Below, one piece after another: positions 50,826 to 59,958 of a stretch of DNA of 64,000 bases. Source of the stretch: Mucilaginibacter sp. (GTDB lineage: Bacteria > Bacteroidota > Bacteroidia > Sphingobacteriales > Sphingobacteriaceae); NCBI GenBank assembly GCA_028288025.1, contig JAQBOM010000023.1, positions 1-64,000 on the forward strand, written 5' to 3'. The notes beneath the pieces are model-generated. The model did not search any database. It was not told the DNA's origin and saw only the letters and a program-made list of their open reading frames with translations. Position numbers and translations under genes: made by a program. Within the stretch, counting starts at the first letter, position 1; every line of letters starts with the position of its first letter.

Positions 50826-52170
50826 ATTTGCTCAATCTGCGGTATAGCGCCGTGCGGGTTAACCCGAGTTCCTTGGCGGCGCGGGTAATGTTGCCGTTGT
50901 GCTTGTCAATCACTCGTAAAATGGCATTTTTCTCCATCAGGCTCAATGGAATATTGTCGTCGTCGGCAACAATGTCCTGCGCGGTTTCTAAAATGGAGAA
51001 TATCAGGTCGTCGGCCCGCAGCACGGACTCATCAGCCATAATCACGGCCCGTTCAATGGTGTACTGCAACTCGCGTACATTGCCGGGATAATTATACGAC
51101 TTAAGTTTTTGCAGGGCAGCCAGATCAAAATCCATAGCCGGTTTTAAATACTTGGCCGTGTATAGCTTAGCAAAATGGCGGGCCAGTATTACAATATCCT
51201 CGTTACGCTTGCGTAGCGGCGGCATATTGATTTCGACAGTGTTGATGCGATAGATCAAATCCTTGCGAAAACGGTTTTCGTTCGCCAGTTCGGACAAGGG
51301 CAGGTTGGTGGCACATATCAGGCGGATGTCGATATCCATGGCCTTGTTGGTGCCCAGGCGGGTTACCTGTCGGTTCTGTAAAACGGTTAACAATTTGGCC
51401 TGTTGTTGCAATGATATATTGCCAATTTCATCCAGGAATAATGTGCCGCCATGCGCGTCCTCGAACCGGCCTGAACGATCTTCGCGGGCATCGGTATATG
51501 CGCCTTTTTTATGGCCGAACAGTTCGCTTTCAAACAATGTATCCGTCAAAGCGCCCACATCCACTTTTATAAATGGCTGGTCGGCGCGTAATGAGCGTTC
51601 GTGAATGGCTTTCGCCATCAGGTCCTTGCCGGTGCCGTTTTCGCCCAGAAGCAGGATGTTGGCATCGGTAGGGGCAATCTTATTCACCTTATAAAAAATA
51701 TCCTGCATCACATCCGATTCACCGAGGATGGATTTTTCGCCGGCGGCGCTTTTTACTGAAGCCCGGTTTGTTTTTACGCCTTCCTTTTTATCCAGCAGTT
51801 CTTTTATGGTTTCTATCAGTCGTTCGTTATGCCAGGGCTTTACGATAAAGTCATTGGCGCCCTCTTTTAACGAGCGTACCGCAAGGTCGATATCGCCGTA
51901 AGCGGTGATCATAATTACGCATACATCCGGCTTCCACTCTTTAATTTTGCGCAGCCAATACAGGCCCTCGTTGCCGGTGTTAATGGCACTATTGAAATTC
52001 ATATCCAGCAACACCATGTCAACCTGGTTACGCTGTAGCAGCCAGTTTACGTTTTCGGGGTTTTTTTCGGTGATCACCTCGTGTGCTTCTGTTTTCAGCA
52101 AAAGCTTAACAGCGGTAAGCACGTCCGGGTCATCATCAACAATTAAAACAGTCGCTTTTTTGAGTATCAT
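50815..52170 (-). CDS. NtrC-family sigma-54-dependent response regulator
   Basis: A 451-residue activator. The receiver domain (about 7-125) has the acid pair D12-D13-D14 and phosphoacceptor D56 in VLLDMNF. The AAA+ domain (about 145-375) has Walker A GENGTGKD, the sigma-54 contact loop GAYTDA, and Walker B FLDEIGNI. The Fis-type helix-turn-helix is at the end (about 412-448, ITRAAKELGLTRTALYRRLS). The gene is divergent from the membrane-fusion gene across a 429-base gap, and its kinase partner overlaps its 3' end by eleven bases. It should activate sigma-54 promoters. Confidence 0.94.
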   Translation of the reverse strand: MILKKATVLIVDDDPDVLTAVKLLLKTEAHEVITEKNPENVNWLLQRNQVDMVLLDMNFNSAINTGNEGLYWLRKIKEWKPDVCVIMITAYGDIDLAVRSLKEGANDFIVKPWHNERLIETIKELLDKKEGVKTNRASVKSAAGEKSILGESDVMQDIFYKVNKIAPTDANILLLGENGTGKDLMAKAIHERSLRADQPFIKVDVGALTDTLFESELFGHKKGAYTDAREDRSGRFEDAHGGTLFLDEIGNISLQQQAKLLTVLQNRQVTRLGTNKAMDIDIRLICATNLPLSELANENRFRKDLIYRINTVEINMPPLRKRNEDIVILARHFAKLYTAKYLKPAMDFDLAALQKLKSYNYPGNVRELQYTIERAVIMADESVLRADDLIFSILETAQDIVADDDNIPLSLMEKNAILRVIDKHNGNITRAAKELGLTRTALYRRLSKYDI

Positions 52171-52599
52171 TCTTTGTTAGTCATTTGTCATTGGTCAATA
52201 GTCATTTGTCATTCGGGATTGCATTGCTGGTAAAATTGTAAATTTCAACGATGGAGAACCTGACCTTTGTCTATAGTTCTGCAATTTTAATGCTAAAAGC
52301 CCAATCAGCAATAAATATGAATAATAAATCACTATTATTATACATCTCCTATAAATACCATCCTATAAATCAGTGAAGTAATGACGCACAGACTAAATTA
52401 TCAGTTTACTAAGGACCAATGACGAATGCCCAATGACCAAAATCACATTGTATCATAACCGAACACCTGATGTAACAGAAGCGAACGCCTCCAAACGATA
52501 TTTGAAGTTTAAAATACTGAAAAACAGGTGGTTAATTTGTGGCATATCTTTTTATAACCAATAGCATAATCATCAGAAACTAAACTATAAAGAACTACA
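52171..52599. other. Divergent control region between the NtrC gene and the efflux cluster
   Basis: There is no gene in these 429 bases. It holds CATTTGTCATTGGTCA phrases (52180-52215), their inverse GACCAATGACGAATG (52420-52445), and a candidate sigma-54 site at 52540-52555. An intact -12 GC element is not seen, so control by the NtrC protein is only suggested. Confidence 0.45.
52540..52555 (+). promoter_or_regulatory. Weak sigma-54 promoter candidate for the efflux cluster
   Basis: TGGCATATCTTTTTAT compares with TGGCACG-N4-TTGCW. The -24 element is good and the -12 element is poor (TTTAT). It is 45 bases before the GTG start, in the right place for the adjacent NtrC protein. Confidence 0.3.
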
Positions 52600-53853
52600 G
52601 TGGACAGAGTAATTGAAAAAAAGACCTGGAATACCAAAAGACTATTAACTATTGCCGGCATAACAGGCATTGTTTTGCTGATTGCCGGAAGCATTTATTT
52701 TACATCGGGCAAAAGCAAGCTGGATGTTAATACCGAACGCCTGACCGTAAGCGAAATTAAAAAAGGGCCGTTCCAGGAGTTTATCCCGGTTAACGGGGTG
52801 GTGATGCCGCTTACTACCATTTACCTTGACGCATCCGACGGTGGCCGTGTTGAAGAAAAATATGTTGAGGACGGCGCCCACCTTAAAAAAGGCGATCCGA
52901 TTTTACGATTATCAAATACCGACCTTGAGTTGAGTTTAGCTACCCAGGAAACCAATGTGTACGGTCAGCAAATTCAAATGCAGATATCGCACAATGCTGC
53001 ACAGCAAAATACCATATCAAAACTCCAAAATATGGCCGATGTGGAAAATACTTTTAGAGATGCTGAACGGGTGTACAAACTGGATAAGAACCTTTACGAT
53101 AAAAAGGCAATTGGCTTACAGGAATATCAGCAGGCTGTAAATACTTACCAATACCAGTTGCAAAAAAGAAAGTTAACCAGGCAAATTTTAACCCAGGACA
53201 CTTCGCTTGTAAAGCAACAGGAAGGTCAATCGCATGAGCAAATTGCTCAAATGAAAAGCGCGTTGAATATGATGCGCAAAAAAGTAAGCGACCTTACGGT
53301 GAGGGCACCTATCGATGGTCAGCTGACCTCGTTTGATGCTGAAATTGGGCAAACTAAAACAAAAGGGGAACATTTGGGACAAATCGACGTCTTATCAGGT
53401 TTTAAGGTAAGAGTGAGCGTGGAAGAGCATTACATATCCCGCGTTTTTACGGGTTTAAAAGGAGATTTTCAGTTTGCTGATAAAACTTACCACCTGGTCA
53501 TAAAAAAAGTGTTCACACAGGTAGTAAACGGACAGTTCCAGGTGGATATGGCTTTTGTTGGGCCGACGCCAACCGGCATAAGGAAGGGGCAGACCCTGCA
53601 GGTACGCCTGGCTTTGAGCGACGAAACAACCGCGCTGCTATTGCCTAAAGGTGGATTTTACCAGCAAACCGGCGGGAACTGGATATTTAAAGTAAGTGAG
53701 GATGGGACAAAGGCATACAAAGTCGACATACAAATTAATCGGCAAAGTCCTGATTATTATGAGTTGATGTCGGGGTTAAAAGAAGGTGATAAAGTGATCA
53801 CGTCAAGTTACGAAACGTACGGGGAGATACAAGAGCTGGTGCTGAAGAAGTAA
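52600..53853 (+). CDS. HlyD/AcrA-type membrane fusion protein
   Basis: A 417-residue periplasmic adaptor with a GTG start. It has an N-terminal membrane anchor (about 15-33, LLTIAGITGIVLLIAGSIYF), a lipoyl/barrel-sandwich half (about 55-110, GRVEEKYVEDGAHLKKGDP), a coiled-coil hairpin (about 110-230, with many Gln and Lys), the second lipoyl half (LTVRAPIDGQLTSFDAEIGQ) and a beta-barrel/membrane-proximal domain to the end. It would link the ATPase and permeases to an outer-membrane channel, which is not in the window. It is the first gene of the cluster. Confidence 0.9.
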   Translation: MDRVIEKKTWNTKRLLTIAGITGIVLLIAGSIYFTSGKSKLDVNTERLTVSEIKKGPFQEFIPVNGVVMPLTTIYLDASDGGRVEEKYVEDGAHLKKGDPILRLSNTDLELSLATQETNVYGQQIQMQISHNAAQQNTISKLQNMADVENTFRDAERVYKLDKNLYDKKAIGLQEYQQAVNTYQYQLQKRKLTRQILTQDTSLVKQQEGQSHEQIAQMKSALNMMRKKVSDLTVRAPIDGQLTSFDAEIGQTKTKGEHLGQIDVLSGFKVRVSVEEHYISRVFTGLKGDFQFADKTYHLVIKKVFTQVVNGQFQVDMAFVGPTPTGIRKGQTLQVRLALSDETTALLLPKGGFYQQTGGNWIFKVSEDGTKAYKVDIQINRQSPDYYELMSGLKEGDKVITSSYETYGEIQELVLKK

Positions 53854-53967
53854 CAGAAGAGAGAAGCAAGAAAACAAGAGTCAAGAACCAAGGCCAAAAA
53901 TAGGCCATGAACCATTAACTATTAACAAATAGCAATTAATTAACTTAAACTATAAAACAATCTTCAC

Positions 53968-53994
53968 CGGGATAAATCCCGCAAGATCAGGAGG
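53968..53994 (+). promoter_or_regulatory. Strong Shine-Dalgarno with adjacent hairpin before the ATPase gene
   Basis: CGGGATAAATCCCG (53968-53981) can form a six-pair stem. Eight bases later AGGAGG (53989-53994) stands five bases from the ATG. Such a perfect SD is unusual in this phylum and suggests translation control of the ATPase. Confidence 0.5.
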
Positions 53995-53999
53995 CGAAA

Positions 54000-54677
54000 A
54001 TGATAAAAATTACAGATCTCGAAAAGTTTTACCGTACCGAAGAGGTAGAAACCATTGCTTTAAATAAGCTATCCATTGAAGTTAAAAAGGGCGAATTTGT
54101 TGCCATTATGGGCCCGTCGGGCTGCGGCAAATCAACGTTACTCAACATCCTGGGAATGCTGGATGACCCGGACAGCGGGAGCTACGTTTTTAACGGTGTT
54201 GAAGTAGCACATTTCACCGAGCGCAAACGCGCTGATCTGCGCAAACATAATATCGGCTTCGTATTTCAGAGCTTTAACCTGATAGACGAGCTTACTGTAT
54301 TTGAAAACGTGGAACTGCCTTTGATCTATACCGGCGTGCCATCTGCAGAGCGGGTAAAAAGGGTTGAAGAAGTGCTCGACAAAATGCAGATCATGCATCG
54401 CCGCAATCATTATCCGCAGCAATTGTCAGGTGGTCAGCAGCAGCGTGTGGCTATTTCGAGGGCCGTGGTGAATAAACCAAAACTGATACTGGCGGATGAG
54501 CCCACAGGTAACCTCGACAGCAGCAACGGTAACGAAGTGATGGAACTACTGACCGACCTTAACGAACAGGGAACAACCATTATTATGGTGACCCACTCCG
54601 AACACGATGCCCGTTACAGCCATCGCATCATCCGTTTACTGGATGGGCAGACGGTGGTTGAAAACATTATGATATAG
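54000..54677 (+). CDS. ABC transporter ATP-binding protein (LolD/MacB type)
   Basis: A 225-residue ATPase. It has Walker A GPSGCGKST, the Q-loop in GFVFQSFNLID, the signature LSGGQQQRVAISRA, Walker B LILADEPTG, and a switch His in MVTHSEH. It is of the MacB/LolD branch that pairs with FtsX-type permeases. It is the only ATPase visible for the four downstream permeases, so it probably serves all of them. A very good SD precedes it. The length is complete. Confidence 0.95.
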   Translation: MIKITDLEKFYRTEEVETIALNKLSIEVKKGEFVAIMGPSGCGKSTLLNILGMLDDPDSGSYVFNGVEVAHFTERKRADLRKHNIGFVFQSFNLIDELTVFENVELPLIYTGVPSAERVKRVEEVLDKMQIMHRRNHYPQQLSGGQQQRVAISRAVVNKPKLILADEPTGNLDSSNGNEVMELLTDLNEQGTTIIMVTHSEHDARYSHRIIRLLDGQTVVENIMI

Positions 54678-54921
54678 TTTTAAGTCTTGAGTCTTGAGTC
54701 CGAAGTCTGAAGTTCTAAGTTCGAAGGTTTTTCAAGACAAGCTAATTAGCCGGCTTTAAAGAAAGTTTATAAGTTAAGTAGTTTAATGCCTCTGCTAACC
54801 TCCTCCAACCGGAGGGGTTAGCTTGAGTGTTGCCTTTATTTTGAGTCCGAAAGTAGGAAAAATCAGTAAAGTCTGAAAGTAGAAAAATGACCAATGACAC
54901 AATGACTAATGACCAACCAAA

Positions 54922-57345
54922 ATGATAAAGAACTTTATTAAAACTGCTTTTCGTACGCTCCTGAAAAATAAGGGGTTTACCGCCATTAACGTATTAGGGC
55001 TGGCGTTGGGACTTGCCACGTGTATGCTCATCGTTTTTTATGTGATAGATGAGTTGAGCTATGACAAGTTCAATATCAAAACTGATAGAATATACCGCGT
55101 CAACAGCGATATAAAATTTGGAGGTAGTGAAGGTTCATTTGCTGTTACACCTGCTCCGTTGGCTACCGCCTTTTTAAGTGAGCTCCCCGAAGTGGAACAA
55201 GTTGCACGGTTTAGGTCGTGGGGCGGTTTCCAGGTAAAAAAAGGAAATCAAAATCTTAGAGAGCATAGAGTGGTATATGCTGATGCTTCAATTTTTGACA
55301 TATTTACTTTTCCAATGATTGCCGGTGATCCGAAAACTGCATTAAAGGATCCGCGCACGGTGGTTATTAATGAGAGCACCGCAAAAAAATACTTTAATGC
55401 TGCCAACGTTATTGGAAAAACATTAATTCTGAATGATAGCCTGCTTTATAAGGTAACCGGCGTTATAAAAGATATCCCTAAACAGGCACATTTCAATTAT
55501 GATTTTTTCCTTTCTATGCAATCTCTTCCGGAAAGCAAGGAAAACAGCTGGGTGAGCAATAATTTCAATACCTATATTCTGCTCAAAAAAGGTGCATCTC
55601 AAAAATCGATGGAAGCTAAACTTCCAAAAATTGTGCGCGCCCATGTCGGCCCTCAATTGCAGGCCGTTATACATAAAAGCCTCGATGACGTTGAACGGGG
55701 CGGCGACTATATCCGGCTTAATCTTACCCCTTTAAATGATATTCATCTTCATTCAAACCGAGTAGCCGAACTCAATAATAATGGCAATATCCAATATGTG
55801 TATATCTTTTCGGCCATTGCGCTGTTTATATTGCTGATTGCTTGTGTAAACTTCATGAACCTGTCAACAGCGCGCTCATCAAACCGGGCCCGCGAGGTTG
55901 GCGTGCGAAAGGTACTGGGCTCGCCACGTAAATTTTTAATAGCCCAGTTTTTGTCAGAATCCATCCTGATTACCTTTGTCGCTACGGTCATTGCCGTTTT
56001 AGCCGCTTGGGTTCTACTGCCATTATTTAATCAAATGTCTGGAAAGGAGTTAGTGTTTACTCCGGGTACATTTGTATGGCTGGCCCCTGTGCTTATTGCT
56101 CTTGTGGTTGTGATCGGTTGCCTCGCCGGCTCGTATCCGGCTTTGTTTCTTTCTGCCTTTCAGCCGATAGACGTGCTTAAAGGAAAACTATCTTCTGGAT
56201 TTAAAGGCGGATGGTTACGCAACTTCCTGGTTGTCTTCCAATTTTCTATTTCAATTTTTCTTATCATCGGCACGTTGGTTATTTATAACCAGCTTAAATA
56301 TATCCAGCACAAAGATCTGGGTTATAAACGCGACCAGGTGCTTATTGTCCACAATGTTTACGCTATGGGTAAACAAACAAAAATATTTAAACAGGAGATT
56401 GAAAAATTTCCAAACGTGGTAAGTGCCACTTTGACTGGTTTTCTTCCTACTGAAGGTAATGGGAATAGCACAACCTTTTTCCAAGACCACACCATGGATT
56501 CAAAAAAAGCGCTCTCGACTCAGCTATGGTCAGTCGATGAAAAATACATACCCACACTGGGGATGAAAATAATCTCGGGACGGAATTTTTCTAAAGATAT
56601 GTCTACCGATTCTGCGGCGGTGATCATAAACGAAACCGCAGCTAAGAAACTGGCCATGGCCGATCCCTTAAATAAGGTGCTGTATTACCCAGCCGACCGC
56701 TATGGAAAAATTATTAAACCAGTGCATATTGTTGGTGTGGTTAGGGATTTTAATTTCAATTCATTGCGTGAAAATATTACACCTGTGATATTGACCTATA
56801 GCGATGACTGGGGCGCTTTAGGTATCAAGGTAAAAACAGCGAATATCGCGGCTCTGATCGATCAGATAAAAGATAAATGGAAGACTTTTGCGCCAAGCGA
56901 GCAGTTTAATTATTCTTTCATGGATGCAGACTTTGACGCGGCCTATCGTACCGAACAACGTATCGGTACCATATTCATAACGTTTACCACATTGGCTATC
57001 CTCATAGCCTGCCTTGGCTTGTTCGGCCTGGCAGCTTACGCTGCAGAACAGCGCGTTAAAGAAATAGGTATTCGGAAGGTGCTGGGCGCTAATGTTTCAA
57101 AAATCGTTGGCATGCTTTCGATGGATTTTATAAAACTTGTGCTCATTTCAATTTTGATCGCTTCGCCTGTGGCCTGGTGGGCCATGCAAAAATGGCTGCA
57201 GGATTTTGCTTACCGGCAAAACATACAATGGTGGGTGTTTGCAGTTGCCGGTTTTGGAGCAATTATGATCGCTGTCGTCACCATAAGTTTTCAATCCATA
57301 AAAGCGGCCCTGAGTAACCCGGTTAAAAGTTTGAGAAGTGAGTAG
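54922..57345 (+). CDS. ABC transporter permease, FtsX/MacB-PCD type (paralogue 1)
   Basis: An 807-residue permease with the duplicated layout common in Bacteroidota. It has an N-terminal helix (about 18-42, GLALGLATCMLIVFYVI), a MacB-PCD periplasmic domain (about 45-275), a three-helix FtsX core (about 285-420), a second connecting helix (about 430), a second periplasmic domain (about 455-670) and a second FtsX core (about 680-800). It ends in NPVKSLRSE. YIFSAIALFILLIACVNFMN and REVGVRKVLGS are family markers. It shares many segments with the next gene, so the two are recent duplicates. Confidence 0.92.
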   Translation: MIKNFIKTAFRTLLKNKGFTAINVLGLALGLATCMLIVFYVIDELSYDKFNIKTDRIYRVNSDIKFGGSEGSFAVTPAPLATAFLSELPEVEQVARFRSWGGFQVKKGNQNLREHRVVYADASIFDIFTFPMIAGDPKTALKDPRTVVINESTAKKYFNAANVIGKTLILNDSLLYKVTGVIKDIPKQAHFNYDFFLSMQSLPESKENSWVSNNFNTYILLKKGASQKSMEAKLPKIVRAHVGPQLQAVIHKSLDDVERGGDYIRLNLTPLNDIHLHSNRVAELNNNGNIQYVYIFSAIALFILLIACVNFMNLSTARSSNRAREVGVRKVLGSPRKFLIAQFLSESILITFVATVIAVLAAWVLLPLFNQMSGKELVFTPGTFVWLAPVLIALVVVIGCLAGSYPALFLSAFQPIDVLKGKLSSGFKGGWLRNFLVVFQFSISIFLIIGTLVIYNQLKYIQHKDLGYKRDQVLIVHNVYAMGKQTKIFKQEIEKFPNVVSATLTGFLPTEGNGNSTTFFQDHTMDSKKALSTQLWSVDEKYIPTLGMKIISGRNFSKDMSTDSAAVIINETAAKKLAMADPLNKVLYYPADRYGKIIKPVHIVGVVRDFNFNSLRENITPVILTYSDDWGALGIKVKTANIAALIDQIKDKWKTFAPSEQFNYSFMDADFDAAYRTEQRIGTIFITFTTLAILIACLGLFGLAAYAAEQRVKEIGIRKVLGANVSKIVGMLSMDFIKLVLISILIASPVAWWAMQKWLQDFAYRQNIQWWVFAVAGFGAIMIAVVTISFQSIKAALSNPVKSLRSE

Positions 57346-57429
57346 GAAGAGGTTGGCAGTTGGCAGTGGCAATTTGCAGTTATAAAATAAAATAATGACC
57401 AATGACATAATGACTAATGACCAAATAAC

Positions 57430-59856
57430 ATGATAAGAAACTACATAAAAACAGCCTACCGGTCCCTTTTAAAAAACAAGGGCTTTACGATATTAAACGT
57501 TTTGGGATTGTCCTTAGGACTTGCAAGCTGTTTGCTTATTATTTTGTATGTAGTTGACGAATTAAGCTATGACCGCTACAATACCAATGCCGATAGAATA
57601 TACCGTGTAAATGAAGACCTGAAGCTTGGTGAAAATAATGTTCTTTATGCCGTATGTATGCCGCCCTTAGCGCAGGCGCTAAAAAATGATTTCCCTTATG
57701 TGGAAAATGCGGTAAGAATAAAAAACGCTGGCTCAATGCATGTTAAAAAAGGAGCAACAAATATCCTTGAAACTAAAATAGCTTTAGCCGATCCCTCGCT
57801 ATTTAATGTGTTTACACTGCCAATGATCAATGGGAGCCCTGCAACAGCTTTGGCCGAGCCAAACTGCGTTGTAATAACCGAAAGCATCTCAAAGAAATAT
57901 TTTAACCGCACTAATGTTGTAGGTGAAACATTAAAGCTTAATGACAGCTGGTATAAAATTGCCGGCGTAATCCGGGATATACCAGCGCAATCGCATTTTA
58001 ACTTCGACTTTTTTATATCAATGTCTTCGTATCCTGATAGCAGGTCGACCGAATGGCTACGAAGTGACTATAACACATATGTTTTATTTAAGGACGCAAT
58101 CGATCATAAAAAACTTGAAACGGCTTTGCCAGCTTTTTTAAATAAATACAGCGGGGAACAAATGCAGTCGGAATTAAAAATGAGTATGGCCGCTTTTGAA
58201 AAAGGCGGAAGCTTCTTCAGGTTAAATTTAACGCCGCTAACTGATATCCACCTCAAATCTAATCGTACGGGCGAACTGGGGCCGAATGGAACAGTTCAAT
58301 ATGTATACATGTTTTCGGCTATTGCGCTATTTATCCTGTTAATTGCTTGCGTTAATTTTATGAACCTTTCAACGGCAAGGTCAGCAAACAGAGCCCGCGA
58401 AGTTGGTGTCCGGAAGGTGTTGGGATCTTCAAAAAAATATCTTATTGCACAATTTCTTACGGAATCAATTTTAGTGACTTTAGTTGCTACTATAATAGCC
58501 TTTATTACTGCCATAGCATTACTGCCTGCGTTTAATCAGTTATCAGGCAAAGAGATCGCTATTAATTCCCAAACACTTACATGGCTTATTCCTGTTTTGT
58601 TGGCTATTGTTTTGATCGTCGGCGCAATGGCAGGTTCGTACCCCGCTTTTTATCTTTCTGCCTTTCAGCCTATTGATGTATTGAAGGGCAAACTATCTGC
58701 CGGATTTAAAGGTAGCGGCTTAAGGGGTTTTTTGGTTATTATGCAGTTTTCGATATCTATTTTCCTTATCATAGGCACACTGGTTATTTACAACCAGCTA
58801 AATTATATCCAAACCAAAAATTTAGGGTATAACCGCAACCAGGTTTTGATAGTTCAAAACACTTTTGAATTAAATAACCAGGCAAAGGTTTTCAAACAAG
58901 AGATTAAACAATTACCAGGAGTAATAAACGCAACGCTAACAGGTTTTCTTCCAACATCTAACTGGAAGAATACCTCTATATTTTTTAAGGACGCCGCTTT
59001 TGATCAAAAGAAGGCGTTGTTCCCTCAAACATGGGAAGTCGACGAAGATTATATCAAAACATTGGACATGAAAATGGCTTCGGGCCGAAGTTTTTCAAGC
59101 CAGATGCTAACAGATTCATCCGGTATTATCATTAATGAATCTGCTGCGAAGTTTTTGGGACTTAAAGATCCGTTAAATAAGCCGCTATACAGGTCAAAAG
59201 GTGGTAAGCAAGATATATCAAACTCAAAGGAGTACCATGTTATAGGTGTTGTTAAGGATTTTAATTTTAGTTCTCTGCGGGATGTTATTAGTCCGGTAGT
59301 TTTAGTGCTGGCTCATAACACAGGGGCTTTAAGTATTCGTGTTAATACAAAAAACCTTCCGGCCTTGCTATCTCAAATGAAAGAAAAATGGAAGGCGCTT
59401 TCACCCAACGTACAAATGAATTTTTCTTTTATGGATCAGGATTTTGATGCTTCATATCGTACCGAACAACGGGTTGGGAAAATATTCATTGTGTTTACCT
59501 CATTGGCAATAATAATTGCCTGCCTGGGTTTGTTTGGCCTCGCCGCATATGCTGCCGAACAACGTACAAAGGAAATTGGGATACGGAAAATATTGGGTGC
59601 AAGCGTCGCTGTCATTGCCGGTCTGTTATCATTTGATTTTATAAAACTGGTATTTATCGCCATGCTAATTTCATTGCCTGCAGGATGGTTTTTAATGAAT
59701 AAGTGGCTGCAGGATTTTGCGTACCGGGTAAATATACAATGGTGGGTTTTGGCCTTGGCAGGCTTTACAGCTATACTGATCGCTTTAATTACGATAAGTT
59801 TTCAATCCATAAAAGCAGCGTTGAGTAACCCGGTGAATAGTTTGCGAAGCGAATAG
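57430..59856 (+). CDS. ABC transporter permease, FtsX/MacB-PCD type (paralogue 2)
   Basis: An 808-residue permease with the same layout as paralogue 1. Stretches such as IFSAIALFILLIACVNFMN, REVGVRKVLGS, LSAFQPIDVLKGKLS and SFQSIKAALSNPV are (near-)identical. Greater divergence in the periplasmic domains (about 60-270 and 455-670) suggests different partners or substrates. It follows paralogue 1 by 84 bases, which contain CAATGAC phrases. It ends NPVNSLRSE. It probably uses the upstream ATPase. Confidence 0.92.
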   Translation: MIRNYIKTAYRSLLKNKGFTILNVLGLSLGLASCLLIILYVVDELSYDRYNTNADRIYRVNEDLKLGENNVLYAVCMPPLAQALKNDFPYVENAVRIKNAGSMHVKKGATNILETKIALADPSLFNVFTLPMINGSPATALAEPNCVVITESISKKYFNRTNVVGETLKLNDSWYKIAGVIRDIPAQSHFNFDFFISMSSYPDSRSTEWLRSDYNTYVLFKDAIDHKKLETALPAFLNKYSGEQMQSELKMSMAAFEKGGSFFRLNLTPLTDIHLKSNRTGELGPNGTVQYVYMFSAIALFILLIACVNFMNLSTARSANRAREVGVRKVLGSSKKYLIAQFLTESILVTLVATIIAFITAIALLPAFNQLSGKEIAINSQTLTWLIPVLLAIVLIVGAMAGSYPAFYLSAFQPIDVLKGKLSAGFKGSGLRGFLVIMQFSISIFLIIGTLVIYNQLNYIQTKNLGYNRNQVLIVQNTFELNNQAKVFKQEIKQLPGVINATLTGFLPTSNWKNTSIFFKDAAFDQKKALFPQTWEVDEDYIKTLDMKMASGRSFSSQMLTDSSGIIINESAAKFLGLKDPLNKPLYRSKGGKQDISNSKEYHVIGVVKDFNFSSLRDVISPVVLVLAHNTGALSIRVNTKNLPALLSQMKEKWKALSPNVQMNFSFMDQDFDASYRTEQRVGKIFIVFTSLAIIIACLGLFGLAAYAAEQRTKEIGIRKILGASVAVIAGLLSFDFIKLVFIAMLISLPAGWFLMNKWLQDFAYRVNIQWWVLALAGFTAILIALITISFQSIKAALSNPVNSLRSE

Positions 59857-59958
59857 GGGAAGTTTGCAGTTGATAGCAGGCAGTTTGCCGTTGGAAAAAA
59901 TAAATGGCGCCAAATGAACTAGTAGACCAATGAACAAGTGATCCAATAAACTAACATC

